Positions 50,042 to 62,200 of a stretch of 64,000 nt of DNA are shown here, piece after piece (positions within the stretch are counted from its first letter, which is position 1; every line of letters starts with the position of its first letter). The notes under the pieces are model-generated. The model searched no databases. It saw only the letters and a program-made list of their open reading frames with translations, and was not told where the DNA came from. The translations under genes were made by a program, and so were the position numbers. Origin of the DNA: Larix kaempferi (Eukaryota > Streptophyta > Pinopsida > Pinales > Pinaceae); NCBI GenBank assembly GCA_027924585.1, contig BSBM01001024.1, positions 5,394,001 to 5,458,000 on the forward strand, given 5' to 3'.

Positions 50042-50500
50042 TTGACAATGTTTTTGTAAATTGTCATTTGTTTTTTTTTTCTTGTGTTTCTACATCTATT
50101 GAATATGTTCTATTCACATTATGGTTGGGACCAATTTTTGATTGGTTGATATTGGCTTGTTCTGGTTTTGGTTTTTGTTTTTGTTTTTTGGAATCTTTGA
50201 TTGTTGCAAAGCGCATATGACTTTTTGTTGAGCGAAGGTTCTTGAATGCTCGCTTTGCATTTTGCTCAAGGATGTCGATATTTTCATCGACCCAGTCTGC
50301 ATTGATATTAGGCATATTTTTTTTTTATGTCCAATGTCTTCGTATTCTGTATCATTTGTTTTTTCATTTGACAATGTTTCTGTAAACTGTCATATGTTTT
50401 TCTTTTCTGTTGTGTTTGTGTATCTATTGAAGATGTTTTATTGATGTTCTGACTGGAGGCAATTTTTGATTGGTTGGTCTTGTTGCTATTATTTGCATCG
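49860..50500 (-). repeat. In-gene tandem duplication of about 326 bp
   Basis: The segment coding INVDWCNENIDILRHNAK (near 49930-49990) is repeated as INADWVDENIDILEQNAK (near 50255-50315). The flanking SKI..NIN/NVN, DTQTQQK/DVETQEKK parts are duplicated too. The period is about 326 bp, not a multiple of three, and an A-rich run (near 50320) adds a shift. The OTU part and the Rep part are therefore out of frame with each other in this copy. Confidence 0.85.
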
Positions 50501-51693
50501 ATATACAAGTCATTTGACATTGTTGTTTCCATGTTGAAAGAACCTATGTCAAAGTTTTTTTTAACTAGTGGATGAAAATGCAAATGGCCCTTGCATGTTT
50601 CATGTTGCAACAGGAAAATGTCTTTTGTAGATCTTCTTGTTGATTGATATTGTTCCTGAATGTTGCAAAAACATGTGTCCCAAATCAAAATATTTATTTT
50701 CAACATCTCACACATCCATTGAATTGCAAATTTACAGCCTTCTATATGTCCAATGCTAAAAGGCTCAGCCAAATTTAGCACAAATGTTTGCCAACTAGAA
50801 ACAACACCAGCTTCATTTACCATAGACAATGGCAAGTATGTAGACAGACATTTCAATGCTCTACTGTCATTGGATTGTATGCAATTGAAGAAGGTTTGGG
50901 CTATTGTCTTTCGAAGGCTGCTCATGTCAAAGATGTTAGACAACTTTGAAACCGATTCAAACAAAGAGTCAGAACAATGACCTTGAATGGTTGAGAAGAT
51001 GTCAAAATCTTGTTGTATAAGTATTTTTCTGAAAGTTTCAACCTCTGTGCAAGTCCCTGGACAAGTTTTGTTGAATATGTCAATTGATAATTGCTGAATT
51101 GCAATATTTTCAATGACACATGATTTGCAAGTTAACAGTGGTTCGAAGTGACCAGCAGAAGGTATATGATCATGAAACAAAATGTTATAGCAGTAACCAG
51201 CAAGAGTAGAATTGAAATAGAGATATCTTCTTTTTGTTGAAGAAGACCAAACATCGACAGGTGCATTCAACCAATTCGCAAACCATTTTATGCAAAATAT
51301 ATCACCCCATAATCCATACGCATTGTTATTATCTGAAGGGCAAGCTGACTGAGACATCCGTTGTAGATAAAGGTTCTTGTCTTTTAAACCATGTAGCTAG
51401 AACAAATAATCAGGTGAAAGTTCCAAGTTTGATGAAGATATTGCAAGAGGATCTCGTTGAGCCAATCGATGGGAGAAATGATTAACAATTGCTTCTCTTA
51501 TCTCTATTGATGTGTATCGAAAATGCAAAAGAACGGCAAACGAATCGAACAAGCAATCTCCATTTTGGAAATTGAAAGCTTCCAACCGTAGCAAATGATT
51601 TTTTGACAATGCAACATCAATTGCATCATCAACTTTGTCTTTTGTTGATAAGACTTCTGAAGCACCTGGTTGCAAGTGCATCGATCTCAACAT
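50308..51693 (-). pseudogene. Tandem OTU-like cysteine protease domains of the Helentron
   Basis: From ATG 51693 the frame has FNFQNGDCLFDSFAVLL (Cys47 as nucleophile), a TAG at 51397-51399, then in the same frame YGLWGDIFCIKWFANWL and HDHIPSAGHFEPLL (catalytic-type His). A second set follows: CSDSLFESVSKL, CKFAIQWMCEMLKINILIW, and IFLLQHE with HLHFHPLV. The second copies the OTU layout but has Ser where Cys is needed (DSLF against DCLF). OTU enzymes cleave ubiquitin or peptide bonds; their role in Helentrons is unknown. The tandem arrangement is my inference from pattern alignment. Confidence 0.8.
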
Positions 51694-52900
51694 ATTGACT
51701 AATCAACTAGATTTAGTTGCTCGAACTGTAAGTAAGAACATGCAATAGAAAGGAAAAACAAATCAATTAAAGTCTTTGAAATCGAAAATGAAAAATGTAG
51801 CAATTTATAAGAATAACGATTTAAGAGGAGACCTGAGCTAGTGCATAAAATTGTCAATCTTCACAACTTCATGAATGCATCTAGTCATTGCATAAAATAT
51901 TTCTTGACATGATTGACAATGCAATCGATATACAATCCATCGACAATGATTCTAGATTTGCAATGGTTCAAAATCTGGAGATGCATTTGCAATAGGGCTA
52001 GATCTGTATTTGCATATGGATTTGGAGGTAGGTAAATGTACTTTGCCTTTTTTTACTTGGGAAAAGAGATGGACCCTAGATATGGTTGGCTTCATAATGG
52101 TTCAGGGAGTTCATTCGAGTGCCAATGCTGTCTGACAACTTGCATGTTGGGGAAGTACTTGTCAGTTCATGGCCCAGCTAAAACTGATAACCGCTTTGCC
52201 ATGAGCAACAGCTGTTGGTTCATCTCATGGGTGGGCACTAGTCAATCAGGCAGGGGTCGTTGTCCATTTCATTGGCAGGTCCTCTTAATGAGCCAGCTAC
52301 TCCAGGGCTCCAGCAGTACTCCTCACAATGAGTTTTAGGGCTATTCCCAAGTACTTCCCACAGTTAAGCAACTAGAAATTATTCCCGGTTCTGAACATGC
52401 AATTGAAATGAACAATACAAATGCAAGGAAAGAATGGAAGAAATTTGAGCCGATTTAGCATTAGAAAATTCTATCATATCAGATATAAGGAACATGTAAC
52501 AATTAACTAAGTAAATGCCAAAATAATAGAACACTTAGCATTTAATTAAAGCATGTTTGTAAACTTAAAAAAAAACAATGTTTATGGAATGTTTTATAAT
52601 TAAAGACAGAACTCGAATCATATTTTTAGATAGGATCAATTTCAAGCTTCGTGTTGCTAGTTTTTCTCATGCTATTGAAATTCAATTGATGACAGGTGAA
52701 ATTGGCATCAAAAGATTCTAGCCATTTAATCCGCATTAACTCACGACCGCCACTAAATCAATAGTTGCAAGTTATGTGCTATATGTCATCGGAATATGAC
52801 TAGTAAATCTGTATTAAAATATATTTTTACATACCATATGTAGTATCTAATATATATGAGTTTTATGAATATAGTTTACAGAAAGTCTATAGCTAGGTTG
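51694..52900. other. 5' flank of the Helentron gene
   Basis: No gene is recognised. It presumably includes the promoter of the minus-strand gene. A segment at about 52030-52340 is richer in GC than its neighbours and has a 100-codon plus frame without known motif. A CACTATAAATCA-like TATA word could not be placed reliably. Confidence 0.4.
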
Positions 52901-52916
52901 ATATGTATTACTCCAA

Positions 52917-53560
52917 TATTGAGTATGAAGTTTATATGACAACAAACATAGTAATTGCAACAACAATGCTAATCACAACCATTACAACAATAAGCCTATG
53001 TACTATTCCTAGTTACCAAGTTGTTTTCATATATGGCATATTACAAATACTCTATGTGTTGCTAAAGATATGGCAATGCGATGTGGGCAAGGAGAAGAGT
53101 TATTTACACAAGGCATTTTGACAAATAAAGAGGGAATGCAATGACATATACAAGCACTAGTAGCTAGACCTTGTAATTAAGGTGACAGAGGTAAAAATCA
53201 GAATAGGATAAAGACGATAGGTTGTTTACTAAGTATATGTAGTATGCATTTTATATGACGACAAACATAGCAATTGCAATAACAATACTAATTACAACCA
53301 TTATAACAATAAGCCTATGTATTATTCCTAATTACCAAGTTGGTTTCATATACGACATAATACAAATACTCTATGTGTTGCTAAAGACATGGCAATGGGA
53401 TGTGGGCAAGGAGAAGAGTTATTTACACAAGGCATTTTGACAAATAGAGGCGGAATGCAATGACATATACAAGTACTAGTAGGTAGACCTTGTAGTCAAG
53501 GTAACGGAGGTAAAAATTAGAACATGATAAAGACCATAGCTTGTTTAGTACATATATGTT
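52917..53560 (+). repeat. Tandem repeat with 319-bp period carrying a small hydrophobic frame
   Basis: The copies begin at about 52935 and 53254 (TATGAC followed by AACAAACATAG). Both keep a 61-codon frame from ATGACAAC or ATGACGAC to TTTTGA (MTTNI, ITTISLC, QILYVLLK, GKEKSYLHKAF). The translated product would be mostly hydrophobic. Preservation in two recent tandem copies is weak evidence for coding. Confidence 0.85.
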
Positions 53561-53689
53561 ATAAAGGAATTGCATATGTTGTACACAACATTACAAATGT
53601 CAACAACCATGCCATGTTCAATCATTCATTTATGACATAAGTTGAGTGGAAAACCTAAATCGATAGATATGCTTTTTTCATTTTCAAGA

Positions 53690-55960
53690 TGGCTTTTCTG
53701 TGCTTTGTTTAAGTTGTTTAATACGAGGTATGAACTGGGTTGTCCTTCATATGCGCAGGTTTTGGCATTGTGGTTCTAGCAACTGTCGGATTTTTGTGGG
53801 TCGTCCTTTCGCTTTTGTGGGCGCCAGTGTGGAAAGAGGCTGGCTACGGCAATACTGCGTTTGCACAATTCACCTGTCATTTTCATAGTTCAGATGTGAA
53901 ATCCAACGGCAATCGAGGACTTCCTCTGGTCCAATTTCATGGCGGTTTTTTTGTGTTTAGTTCAATGTGTTTAATGCAAGGTATCGGCTGCGTTGTTCTT
54001 CATATGCATAGGATTTGTGTCGTTGCAAATCATAACCAAAACAAGTGCAATGTCGATGACATCGGCACCTAGTGGCTTTTGCAAGTGTATGCTCTTTCAT
54101 GAAAGCAGACCGCTTCTGTAAGTGCAAAGAATTTGACTGTGGGCAAGCAAAAATTCATGATGGCAAATTTATGTTTGGCATTTCTTCCGGTATGGCCGGC
54201 TATAATTTATAGCACGTTTTGGGTGGTTTTATCAGCGGTCTCGCTTCATGCAACTGTAATTTATCGCGGATGTTTGGTGCTTCTATCAGTGTTTTATGAC
54301 GGATTGTTTGTGACTTTATCGACATTACCGGTTTAGACTTCTCTATCATTTTCAGCTCTAGTGTTTGTAAATTCAAAAAATTGAGAATGGGCTTTATCAA
54401 TGTTGCTGTTGAATAGATGGGACTCATAATCATATTTTGCCAGTTCTAAAAAGTGCTATGGATAGTAAAAGATAACTTGTTCAAGAACCATGGAATCTAA
54501 GCAACAACTAGGTTGATCCCTGCACACAGAAAGTGAAGAAAACAAAAATAAAAATGATGAAAAAAATGCATGAAGTCATAGGTGACAAAGCTAAATCCAT
54601 AGCTATGTTTTTTTTGTTCTGAAGGTGGTTTTCCTTTGCGTCATTCGAGGTGTTTAATGCGAGGTATGGGCTAGGTTGTTCTTCATATGCACAAGTTTTA
54701 GTGCTGTGGTTCTAGCAACTGTGCAATTTTGGTGGGTTGTCCTTTCGCTTTTGTATGCGCCAGTGTGGAAAGAAGTTGCCTATGGCAATATTGCGTCTCC
54801 ACAGTTCACCTACCATTCTCGTAGCTCAAATGTCAAATTCGGTGGCAATGCTAGAGTTCCTATGGTCAAATTTCAAGCTGGTTTTTTTCCTGTTTAATTC
54901 AAGATGTTTAATGCGAGGTATGGGCTGGGCTGCTCTTCATATGCACAGGTTTCGTGTCGTTGCAAATCATAGCCAAAGAAACTGCAATGTCAATAACATT
55001 GGCACCTAGTGACTCTTCAAAGTGTATACTCTGTCATGAAAGCAGAATATGAAGTTGTAACAGGAATTGCTTATAAATTCAAATAATTGACAATGTGCTT
55101 TACCAATGTTAGAGTTGTATAGATGGGACTGACAACCATATTTTGTCACAACTAGAAAGTACTATAGATAGTAAGGGATGATTTGTTGAAGAACCATGGA
55201 ACCCAAGCAGCAACTAGCTTCATCCATGTACGGACAGAGTGAACAAAACAAATGCAATGTCAATGACATTGCCACCTAGTGGCTTTTCCAACTATATCCT
55301 CTTCCATGAAAGCAGAATATGAAGCTGTAACAGAAATTGCTTCTAAATTCAAATAATTGACGATGTGCTTTACCAATGTTAGAGTTGAGTAGATCGGACT
55401 AGCAACCATATTTCGTCACAACTAGAAAGCATTAAAGATAGTAAGGGATGACTTGTTGAATAACCATGGAACACAAGCAGCAACTAACTTGATCCATGTA
55501 TGGACAAAGTGAACAAAACAAAAAATAAAAAATGATGAAAAAATGCATGAAGTCATAAGGCAGCCACATTTTAAGAAAATAGAATAAGAAATATATATAT
55601 ACATATTAACAGATCAAGGTCGATTGAACCATTGAAAGGAAAATTGATTCCTAAAACTTCTAGCTATTGCAAATCATAAATCAAAGCAGATACTAAATGT
55701 TAATAGCAAATTGATTAATAAAATACAAATAGAAACCACTAAAGATAGTAAGGGATGATTTCTTGAAAAACCATGGAACCCAAGCAGCAATTGGCTTGAT
55801 CCATGTATGCACTAAGTGAAGAAAAGAAAAATAAAAATGATGAAAAAAATGTGTGAAGCCATAGACCGGCTCCATTTGAAGCAAATAGAATAGAAAATAT
55901 ACCTATACATATTGATGGTTCTGGCTCAATTAAATTATTGAAAAGAAATAAATATCCAAA
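53690..55960 (+). repeat. Tandem repeat block between Helentron and right inverted repeat
   Basis: A part with GTGGTTCTAGCAACTGT, CCTTTCGCTTTTGT and GCGCCAGTGTGGAAAGA occurs at about 53690-54120 and 54630-55050. A second unit (GAAAGCAGAATATGAAG, ACAACTAGAAAG, AACCATGGAAC) occurs at about 55035-55300 and 55310-55550 and in pieces near 54430-54580 and 55730-55870. Each copy of the first unit keeps an open frame (VVLATV, WVVLSLL, APVWKE), not recognised. Confidence 0.8.
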
Positions 55961-56282
55961 ATGGAAATAAGAAGTAAAATTTCTTATTTTTTATCCATGA
56001 ATTGGGTCTGCTGCAAAAAGTAGAGGTCAAGGTATTCACTGCTCCTAGAACAGTCCATAGCCGATTTTGTGCCAGGCTCTTTGTTTTAAAATAACTGGTC
56101 CATATTCCTTGAAGAAGCCAGAGTTTTCATGCTTCTTTTGTCTTTTGCATGTTTAAAGTTGCCCTAAGTCAGGCAGGCTGTCTTCTTGGCCTTTAGCAGT
56201 CCTATTAACCACAGGCATAGCTTGCAGCAACTTTCAGTAGCACTATTGAAGACACCCTATAGCTACAACACTTTGTAACAGG
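55961..56282. other. Unique non-coding spacer
   Basis: A short stretch between the tandem block and the right inverted-repeat arm. Nothing is recognised. Confidence 0.4.
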
Positions 56283-56970
56283 TGCTCTTTTATGCACACG
56301 ATTTTTTATACAGAGTCTGTCCCAGAGTTTGTACACATCCAAAGGCTCCAACAAATCTAGAGAAGGCATGTACAAGTCACTACAGCTCAACAAAAGATCA
56401 TGGCACTGTCAGCTGTGTATACACCAGTGAACAATGATATCACATGCTTGTACATGTTGACTAGTGGCAGTTTGCAGCAGCAACTAACTTTGAGAGAAGC
56501 AAGAATTACAAATAGTCTAAGTATAAAGAGATTACACAAACGAATAAATTGCCCAGTCTAAACTCTGAATTCTGTATGAGTGTAGATTAAATGATTTCAA
56601 TTTTCATTACTAATGTATCATATTCATTTGATGGTGGTAGATATTTGATAACCATCCAATCTTCAAAGACCGATCTATTTACCTCCATCAATGTAAATGA
56701 GAAGGATGTGAGATCTTTGGGTTGCCCTATTTTTATTTATGTCTAATCAACAATAATAAATCGCTATTTGTTTATATCTTCTAAATTTGTGGGGACATGC
56801 ATTCTGTCATGTCGCAACTTCTGCTGCCAAATTTTAAAATTCTAACACTTACCGTCTCCTAGGTTTCGAAGATGGAACCTGATGACAACTTAGCAATGTA
56901 TCGGAAGCAATGTAGGCAGATTCTCAAGAAGGGAGGGTTCCCAAGAAGTGCCTTATTGCAAGGGACCATT
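56283..56970. repeat. Inverted repeat, right arm
   Basis: It is the reverse complement of 40150-40917, with shared blocks TTTTATGCACACGATTTTTT, ATACAGAGTCTGTCCCAGAG and GGCACTGTCAGCTGTGTATA. The small frame runs plus here (KEITQTNKLPSLNSEFCM) with one stop. It lies about 4.6 kb outside the 5' end of the Helentron gene. Confidence 0.85.
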
Positions 56971-57091
56971 TTGCAAATGGGTCCCAATCCAATGGCAGCA
57001 CCCAAGGATTCTTCCACGTTCTTGATACCGCCAAAAAAAAAATTAAAATAGGGAAAAACTGGTTTTTTTATTTGCTTCTTTTGATTAAACA

Positions 57092-57640
57092 ATGAACTCT
57101 GCAATAGACTTTTCAAATAGTTATCGACATTTATTACAGCTATTCATAAACAATTTCTTAATACACAAGGCCAAACTCTTGCATATCCTAGAGGTTTTGG
57201 AAGCTAACATATCAGCCATAGCTTTTGCAAAAGGAACAACTACAAATGTTGAAACATTTAAATACAGTCTAAAGTCCAGCAAAGAAGCACCCTGTTGCAA
57301 GCACTGAAACTGATGTCACATGGCAGATAGTTTAGGGATGAAGAATTTACACAAATGAACAAATTGCCTACTATATACTCTGAATTCTATATAAGAATAG
57401 ATGAGATGATTTCAATTTTGATCAGTAAGATACCATATTCATTCCATGGTGCTAGATATTTGACAATCAGCCAATCTTCAAAGCTTCATCTATTCACTTT
57501 GATCAACGTAAATGAGAAGGGTACGAGATCTGTGGATTCCCTTGTATTTATTTATGTTTAACCAGCGAGAATAAATCACTATTTATTTATATCTTCTAAA
57601 TTTGTGGGCGCATTGGTTTTCTCATGTCCCATCTTCTGTT
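57092..57640 (+). repeat. Third copy of the arm repeat
   Basis: The segment resembles the right arm in the same orientation, including GTCTAAAGTCCAGC, GATGTCACATGGCAG and the frame NKLPTIYSEF through SVDSLVFIYV (57355-57561). Similarity continues leftward into a 71-codon frame (57092-57307) with no known motif. Confidence 0.75.
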
Positions 57641-59234
57641 GTCCTCCGAAAATTGGACAGAGCAGGTCCCCAAAACCCATTCCCCTATTGTCTTACTTTC
57701 AAGAAACATGGGTTTGATAACTAAAGTTAGACAGAAAGCATTGTCACTGGCCCAAGCATACACAATCAAGTCTCAAAAATTAAATAAAGGACATGAGTCT
57801 GTACTTCCAAAAAGAATGGAAAGCACATGGTTTTGTCCTATTCTTAATAATAGGAAAAGGCAATGTTTTGTACTTCCAAACATACACAGAGAGGCTAGAT
57901 TCCAGTTGTTTGGCTAGAAAAGGTTTTGTCCTTCCAGCCATATAAACAGAACTTAGATCTCAATAATTTGATCAGGAAAATGTATTTTGCAAAACTGAAC
58001 CATCTATGAAGCAAACAAAATTCCTTCAAATTTCAACATTTGCAAAAATGCACAAACATGAGTAATCTCAGGTGTTTACAAAACGCAGAAACATCAGTAA
58101 CCTCAGATCTTTGCAAACTGCCTCAAAAAAACATAAGCACACTCAACCTGTTGACATGATATGCATAAGTCTCTGAATTTGCGGGGGCATGGGTTCTCTC
58201 ATGCCCCATCTTCTGCTCTTCCCCAAAAATTGAGTACAGTAGGTCCCCCAAACTCATTCCTCTACTCTCTTACCTTGAAGGAACATGGATTTGATAACTA
58301 AATCTAGGCAACAAGAATTGTCATTGGCCCAAGCATACACAAGCAGCTTTCTGTTTTAGAAAATTAAACAAAGGAAATGAATCTGTACTTCCAAAAAAGA
58401 TGGAAAGCACACAGTTTTCGCAAACTATCTCAAAAAAACATAAGCACATTCAACCTGGTGACATGCTATGCATAACTCTCCAAATTTGCACAGCGATGGT
58501 TTCTCTCATGTCCCATCTTCTGTTTTCCCCCAAAAATTGAGCACAGTAGATCGCCAAAACTCATTCCTCTACTCTCTCACCTTGAAGAAACATGGATTTG
58601 GTAACTAAAGCTAGACAGCAAGCATCGTCATCGACTCAAGCATACACAACCAGCTTTTTGTTTTAGAAAATTAAATAAAGCAAATGAACCTGTACTCCCA
58701 AAAAGAATCAGAAGCACTCAATTTTCTCCCATTCTCAATAAGAGAAAAAGACAATGTTTTGTACCTCCAAACATATACAGAGAAGCTAGATTCCAGTTAT
58801 TTGATCAGAGAAAGTTTTGTCCTTTCAACCATATAGACAGAATTTAGATTTCAATAATTTTATCATAAAAATGTATCTTGTAAAACTGAACCATGTATGA
58901 TTCAAACAGAATTCCTTCAACTTTCAACATTTGCAAAATGCAGAAACATGAGTAACCTCAGGTCTTTACAAAATGCACAAACATGAGTAGTCTCAGGATA
59001 AGCACACTCAACCTGTTCATATGTTATGCATAACTCTATACAAGAACCAAAATTTACATTCCACAAAGAATATCTTGCAAATATCCAAGAAATACAGAGA
59101 GTTTGAGAAATCTGATGAGTCCAACGAATCCAGAATCTGAAACTCAAAATTGTATTTTGATTGCAAGGGAAACGGATCTGGATGATCCAGATATCCAAGC
59201 ACTGGCACACTAACTCACCAAAGAGTATTCAAAT
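57594..59234 (+). repeat. Degenerate direct repeats of 300-580 bp
   Basis: A unit containing CTCATGTCCCATCTTCTG, ACTCATTCCTCTACTCTC and CAAGCATACACAA starts at about 57594, 58172 and 58481. The first and third include GTACTTCCAAACATACACAG or a near match and an ACATTTGCAAAA part. The last part (59090-59234) runs into the larger array that follows. No coding content is recognised. Confidence 0.8.
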
Positions 59235-62200
59235 TGTCGATGGAATATGGAACCCAACTCACCAAAGGGGAACTTTTTGTTCTGGTTTTATTATTATTTT
59301 TTATAATGGATTTTTTTAATGGAATTGACAATTTTTGGGTTTTGTCAATTTTGAATTTTAATCATATCCCAGGCTCGAGTGTCACATTTGCCATTTTGAA
59401 AAGCCTTAACTTGAGACCACTCAGAATGACACAGTTCCGGAGATCTGACTTTCACGACTAAAGAGAGCTTGCCCCAAATGTTATAATGACTGTAGATCTA
59501 CGTGTCGGAACTATAGCGACCATCAAATCTACATGATTAGTTAACAACTTGTAGACAGGTGTAAGGCCAATCTTACCTACCGAACTGATACTATAAAGTA
59601 TCAATATCGTCCAGCACCGATAAAAAATGAAGGCAAAAACAACAAACAAGCGTAACATAAAAACATTGTCTCCATGCTCATTCATACATAACTCAATAGA
59701 TACATCAATAGAGAATGAAAAGAGGAGAGCAATAAAACAGAAAATAACTACAAATTTGACCAATTCGATTCAAGCCCTACTGCTCCAAATTGCAAGATTA
59801 CAATGCCATGGTGTGGTTTAAATACAGAACCGGAAGATCAGTTATGTTCCGCAAAGAAGGGGATCGGATCTTCCCTTATCAAAACAAATCAGATCTAACT
59901 CCTAAACTATTCTAATTGACTGATTTACACTATATTTGGAAAAGTTGTCTTCTACATGGCTGAGAGAGATCACAAACAACTGGGTCCTCCTCCAACTAGA
60001 TCACACTAGAACCCTATTAATTAAAATTTTAATTCTTAAAATAAAGAGACAATGCTGCTGCATTAAGGACTGACATCCATAATCATCCATAGACAAACAT
60101 CAAGAGACATAACAACACATACTACTAGCATCTATCAACCACACTTCAACATGAAGCAAAGTTCTAGCATCGAGAATCTCAAGGCATAAACCAGGTTCAC
60201 CAACCTGTAACTGCCACTGAAAGTGTGACAAAAATCACATCCAGACATCCATGTGAAAATGAGGGAGGACAGAGTGGGGTGGGGGGGGGAGGGACAAGCT
60301 ATAAAGAAATCCTTTTACACGTTTGTGACGGGTGGAGAACAAATTCACATGCTTTGATGACCGGTAATGAAAGTAGCAGCGGCACTTTGGGCATAAGGCA
60401 TAAATCAGCCACATCAATCTGCAATCCTCACTGAAAGTGTGACAGAAATCACATGCAGACACCCATCTGAAAATGAGGGGGTAACAAAGTGTAAACAAAC
60501 AAAACTCTCTACAGGTTTGTGGCAGCTGACCAAACAAATTCACATGCTAAATTATTCTAGAACCCTATTGATTAAAATTTTAGTTCTTAAAATAAATAGA
60601 CAATGCTTCTGCATGAAGAGCTGGCATCCATAATCATCCATAGACAAACACCAAGAAATACAATCCAGAATCTGAAACTGAAAATTGTATCTTCATTGCA
60701 AGGGAAACGGATCTGGATGATACAGATATCCAAGCACTGGCAGACTAACTCACCAAAGAGTATTCAGATTGTCGATGGAATATGGAAACCAACTCACCAA
60801 AGAGGAACTTTTTGTTTTGGTTTTATTATTATTTTTTAAAATGGATTTTTTTAATGGTATTGACAATTTTTGCGTTTTGTCAATTTTGAATTTCAATCGT
60901 ATCCCAGAGTCGAGTGTCACATTTTCCATTTCAAAAGGCCTTAACTTGAGACCACTCAGAATGACACAGTTCCGGAGACCCGACTTTCACAACTAAAGAG
61001 AGCTTGCCCCAAATGTTATAATGACTGTAGATCTACGTCCCGGAACTATACCAACCATTAGACCTACATGATTAGTTAACAACTTGTAGACAGGTGCAAG
61101 GCCAATCTCACCCACCGAACCGATACTATAAAGTATCAATGTCGTCCGGTGCCGATAAAAAATGAGGGCTAAAACAGCAAACAAGGGTAACATAAAAACA
61201 TTGTCACCATGCTCATCCATACATAACTCAATAGATACATCAATAGAAAATGGAGAGAGGAGAGCAATAAAAAAGAAAATGGAATTGACAATTTTTGGGT
61301 TTTGTCAATTTTGAATTTTGATCATATCCCAGGCTCGAGTGTCACATTTGCCATTTTGATAAGCCTTAACTTGAGACCACTCAGAATGACACAGTTCCGG
61401 AGATCTGACTTTCACGACTAAAGAGAGCTTGCCCCAAATGTTATAATGACTGTAGATCTACGTGTCGGAACTATAGCGACCATCAGATCTACATGATTAG
61501 TTAACAACTTGTAGACAGGTGTAAGGCCAATCTTACCTACCGAACTGATACTATAAAGTATCAATATCGTCCAGCGCCGATAAAAAATGAAGGCAAAAAC
61601 AACAAACAAGCGTAACATAAAAACATTGTCACCATGCTCATTCATACATAACTCAATAGATACATCAATAGAGAATGAAAAGAGGAGAGCAATAAAATAG
61701 AAAATAACTACAAATTTGATCAATTCGATTCAAGCCCTACTGCTCCAAATTGCACGATTACAATGCCATGGTGTGGTTTAAATACAGAACCGGAAGATCA
61801 GTTATGTTCCGCAAAGAAGGGGATCGGATCTTCCCTTATCAAAACAAATCAGATCTAACTCCTAAACTGTTCTAATTGACTGATTTACACTATATTTGGA
61901 AAAGTTGTCTTCTACATGGCTGAGAGAGATCACAAACAACTGGGTCCTCCTCCAACTAGATTACACTAGAACCCTATTAATTAAAATTTTAATTCTTAAA
62001 ATAAAGAGACAATGCTGCTGCATTAAGGACTGACATCCATAATCATCCATAGACAAACATCAAGAGACATAACAACACATACTACTAGCATCTATCAACC
62101 ACACTTCAACATGAAGCAAAGTTCTAGCATCGAGAATCTCAAGGCATAAACCAGGTTCACCAACCTGTAAGCGCCACTGAAAGTGTGACAAAAATCACAT

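Larger units (their letters stand above)
41909..51693 (-). mobile_element. Helentron-type rolling-circle transposon, coding part
   Basis: Two same-strand genes make up this block. The larger encodes OTU, OTU-like, Helitron N-terminal zinc region, HUH Rep, PIF1-type helicase and C-terminal EEP endonuclease (51693 to 44890). The smaller encodes an RPA1-like protein (44178 to 41909). The Rep-Hel core defines a Helitron-class element, and the EN and OTU domains point to the Helentron branch. The true ends were not found. Damage amounts to about four nonsense codons and three or so frameshifts in some 3,000 codons, so the copy is fairly young. Confidence 0.9.

Noticed and set aside
40150-56970. 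A Maverick/Polinton-type giant element with terminal inverted repeats
   Set aside because: No DNA polymerase B, integrase, packaging ATPase or capsid motifs are present; the coding content is Helitron class and the arm repeat also occurs outside.
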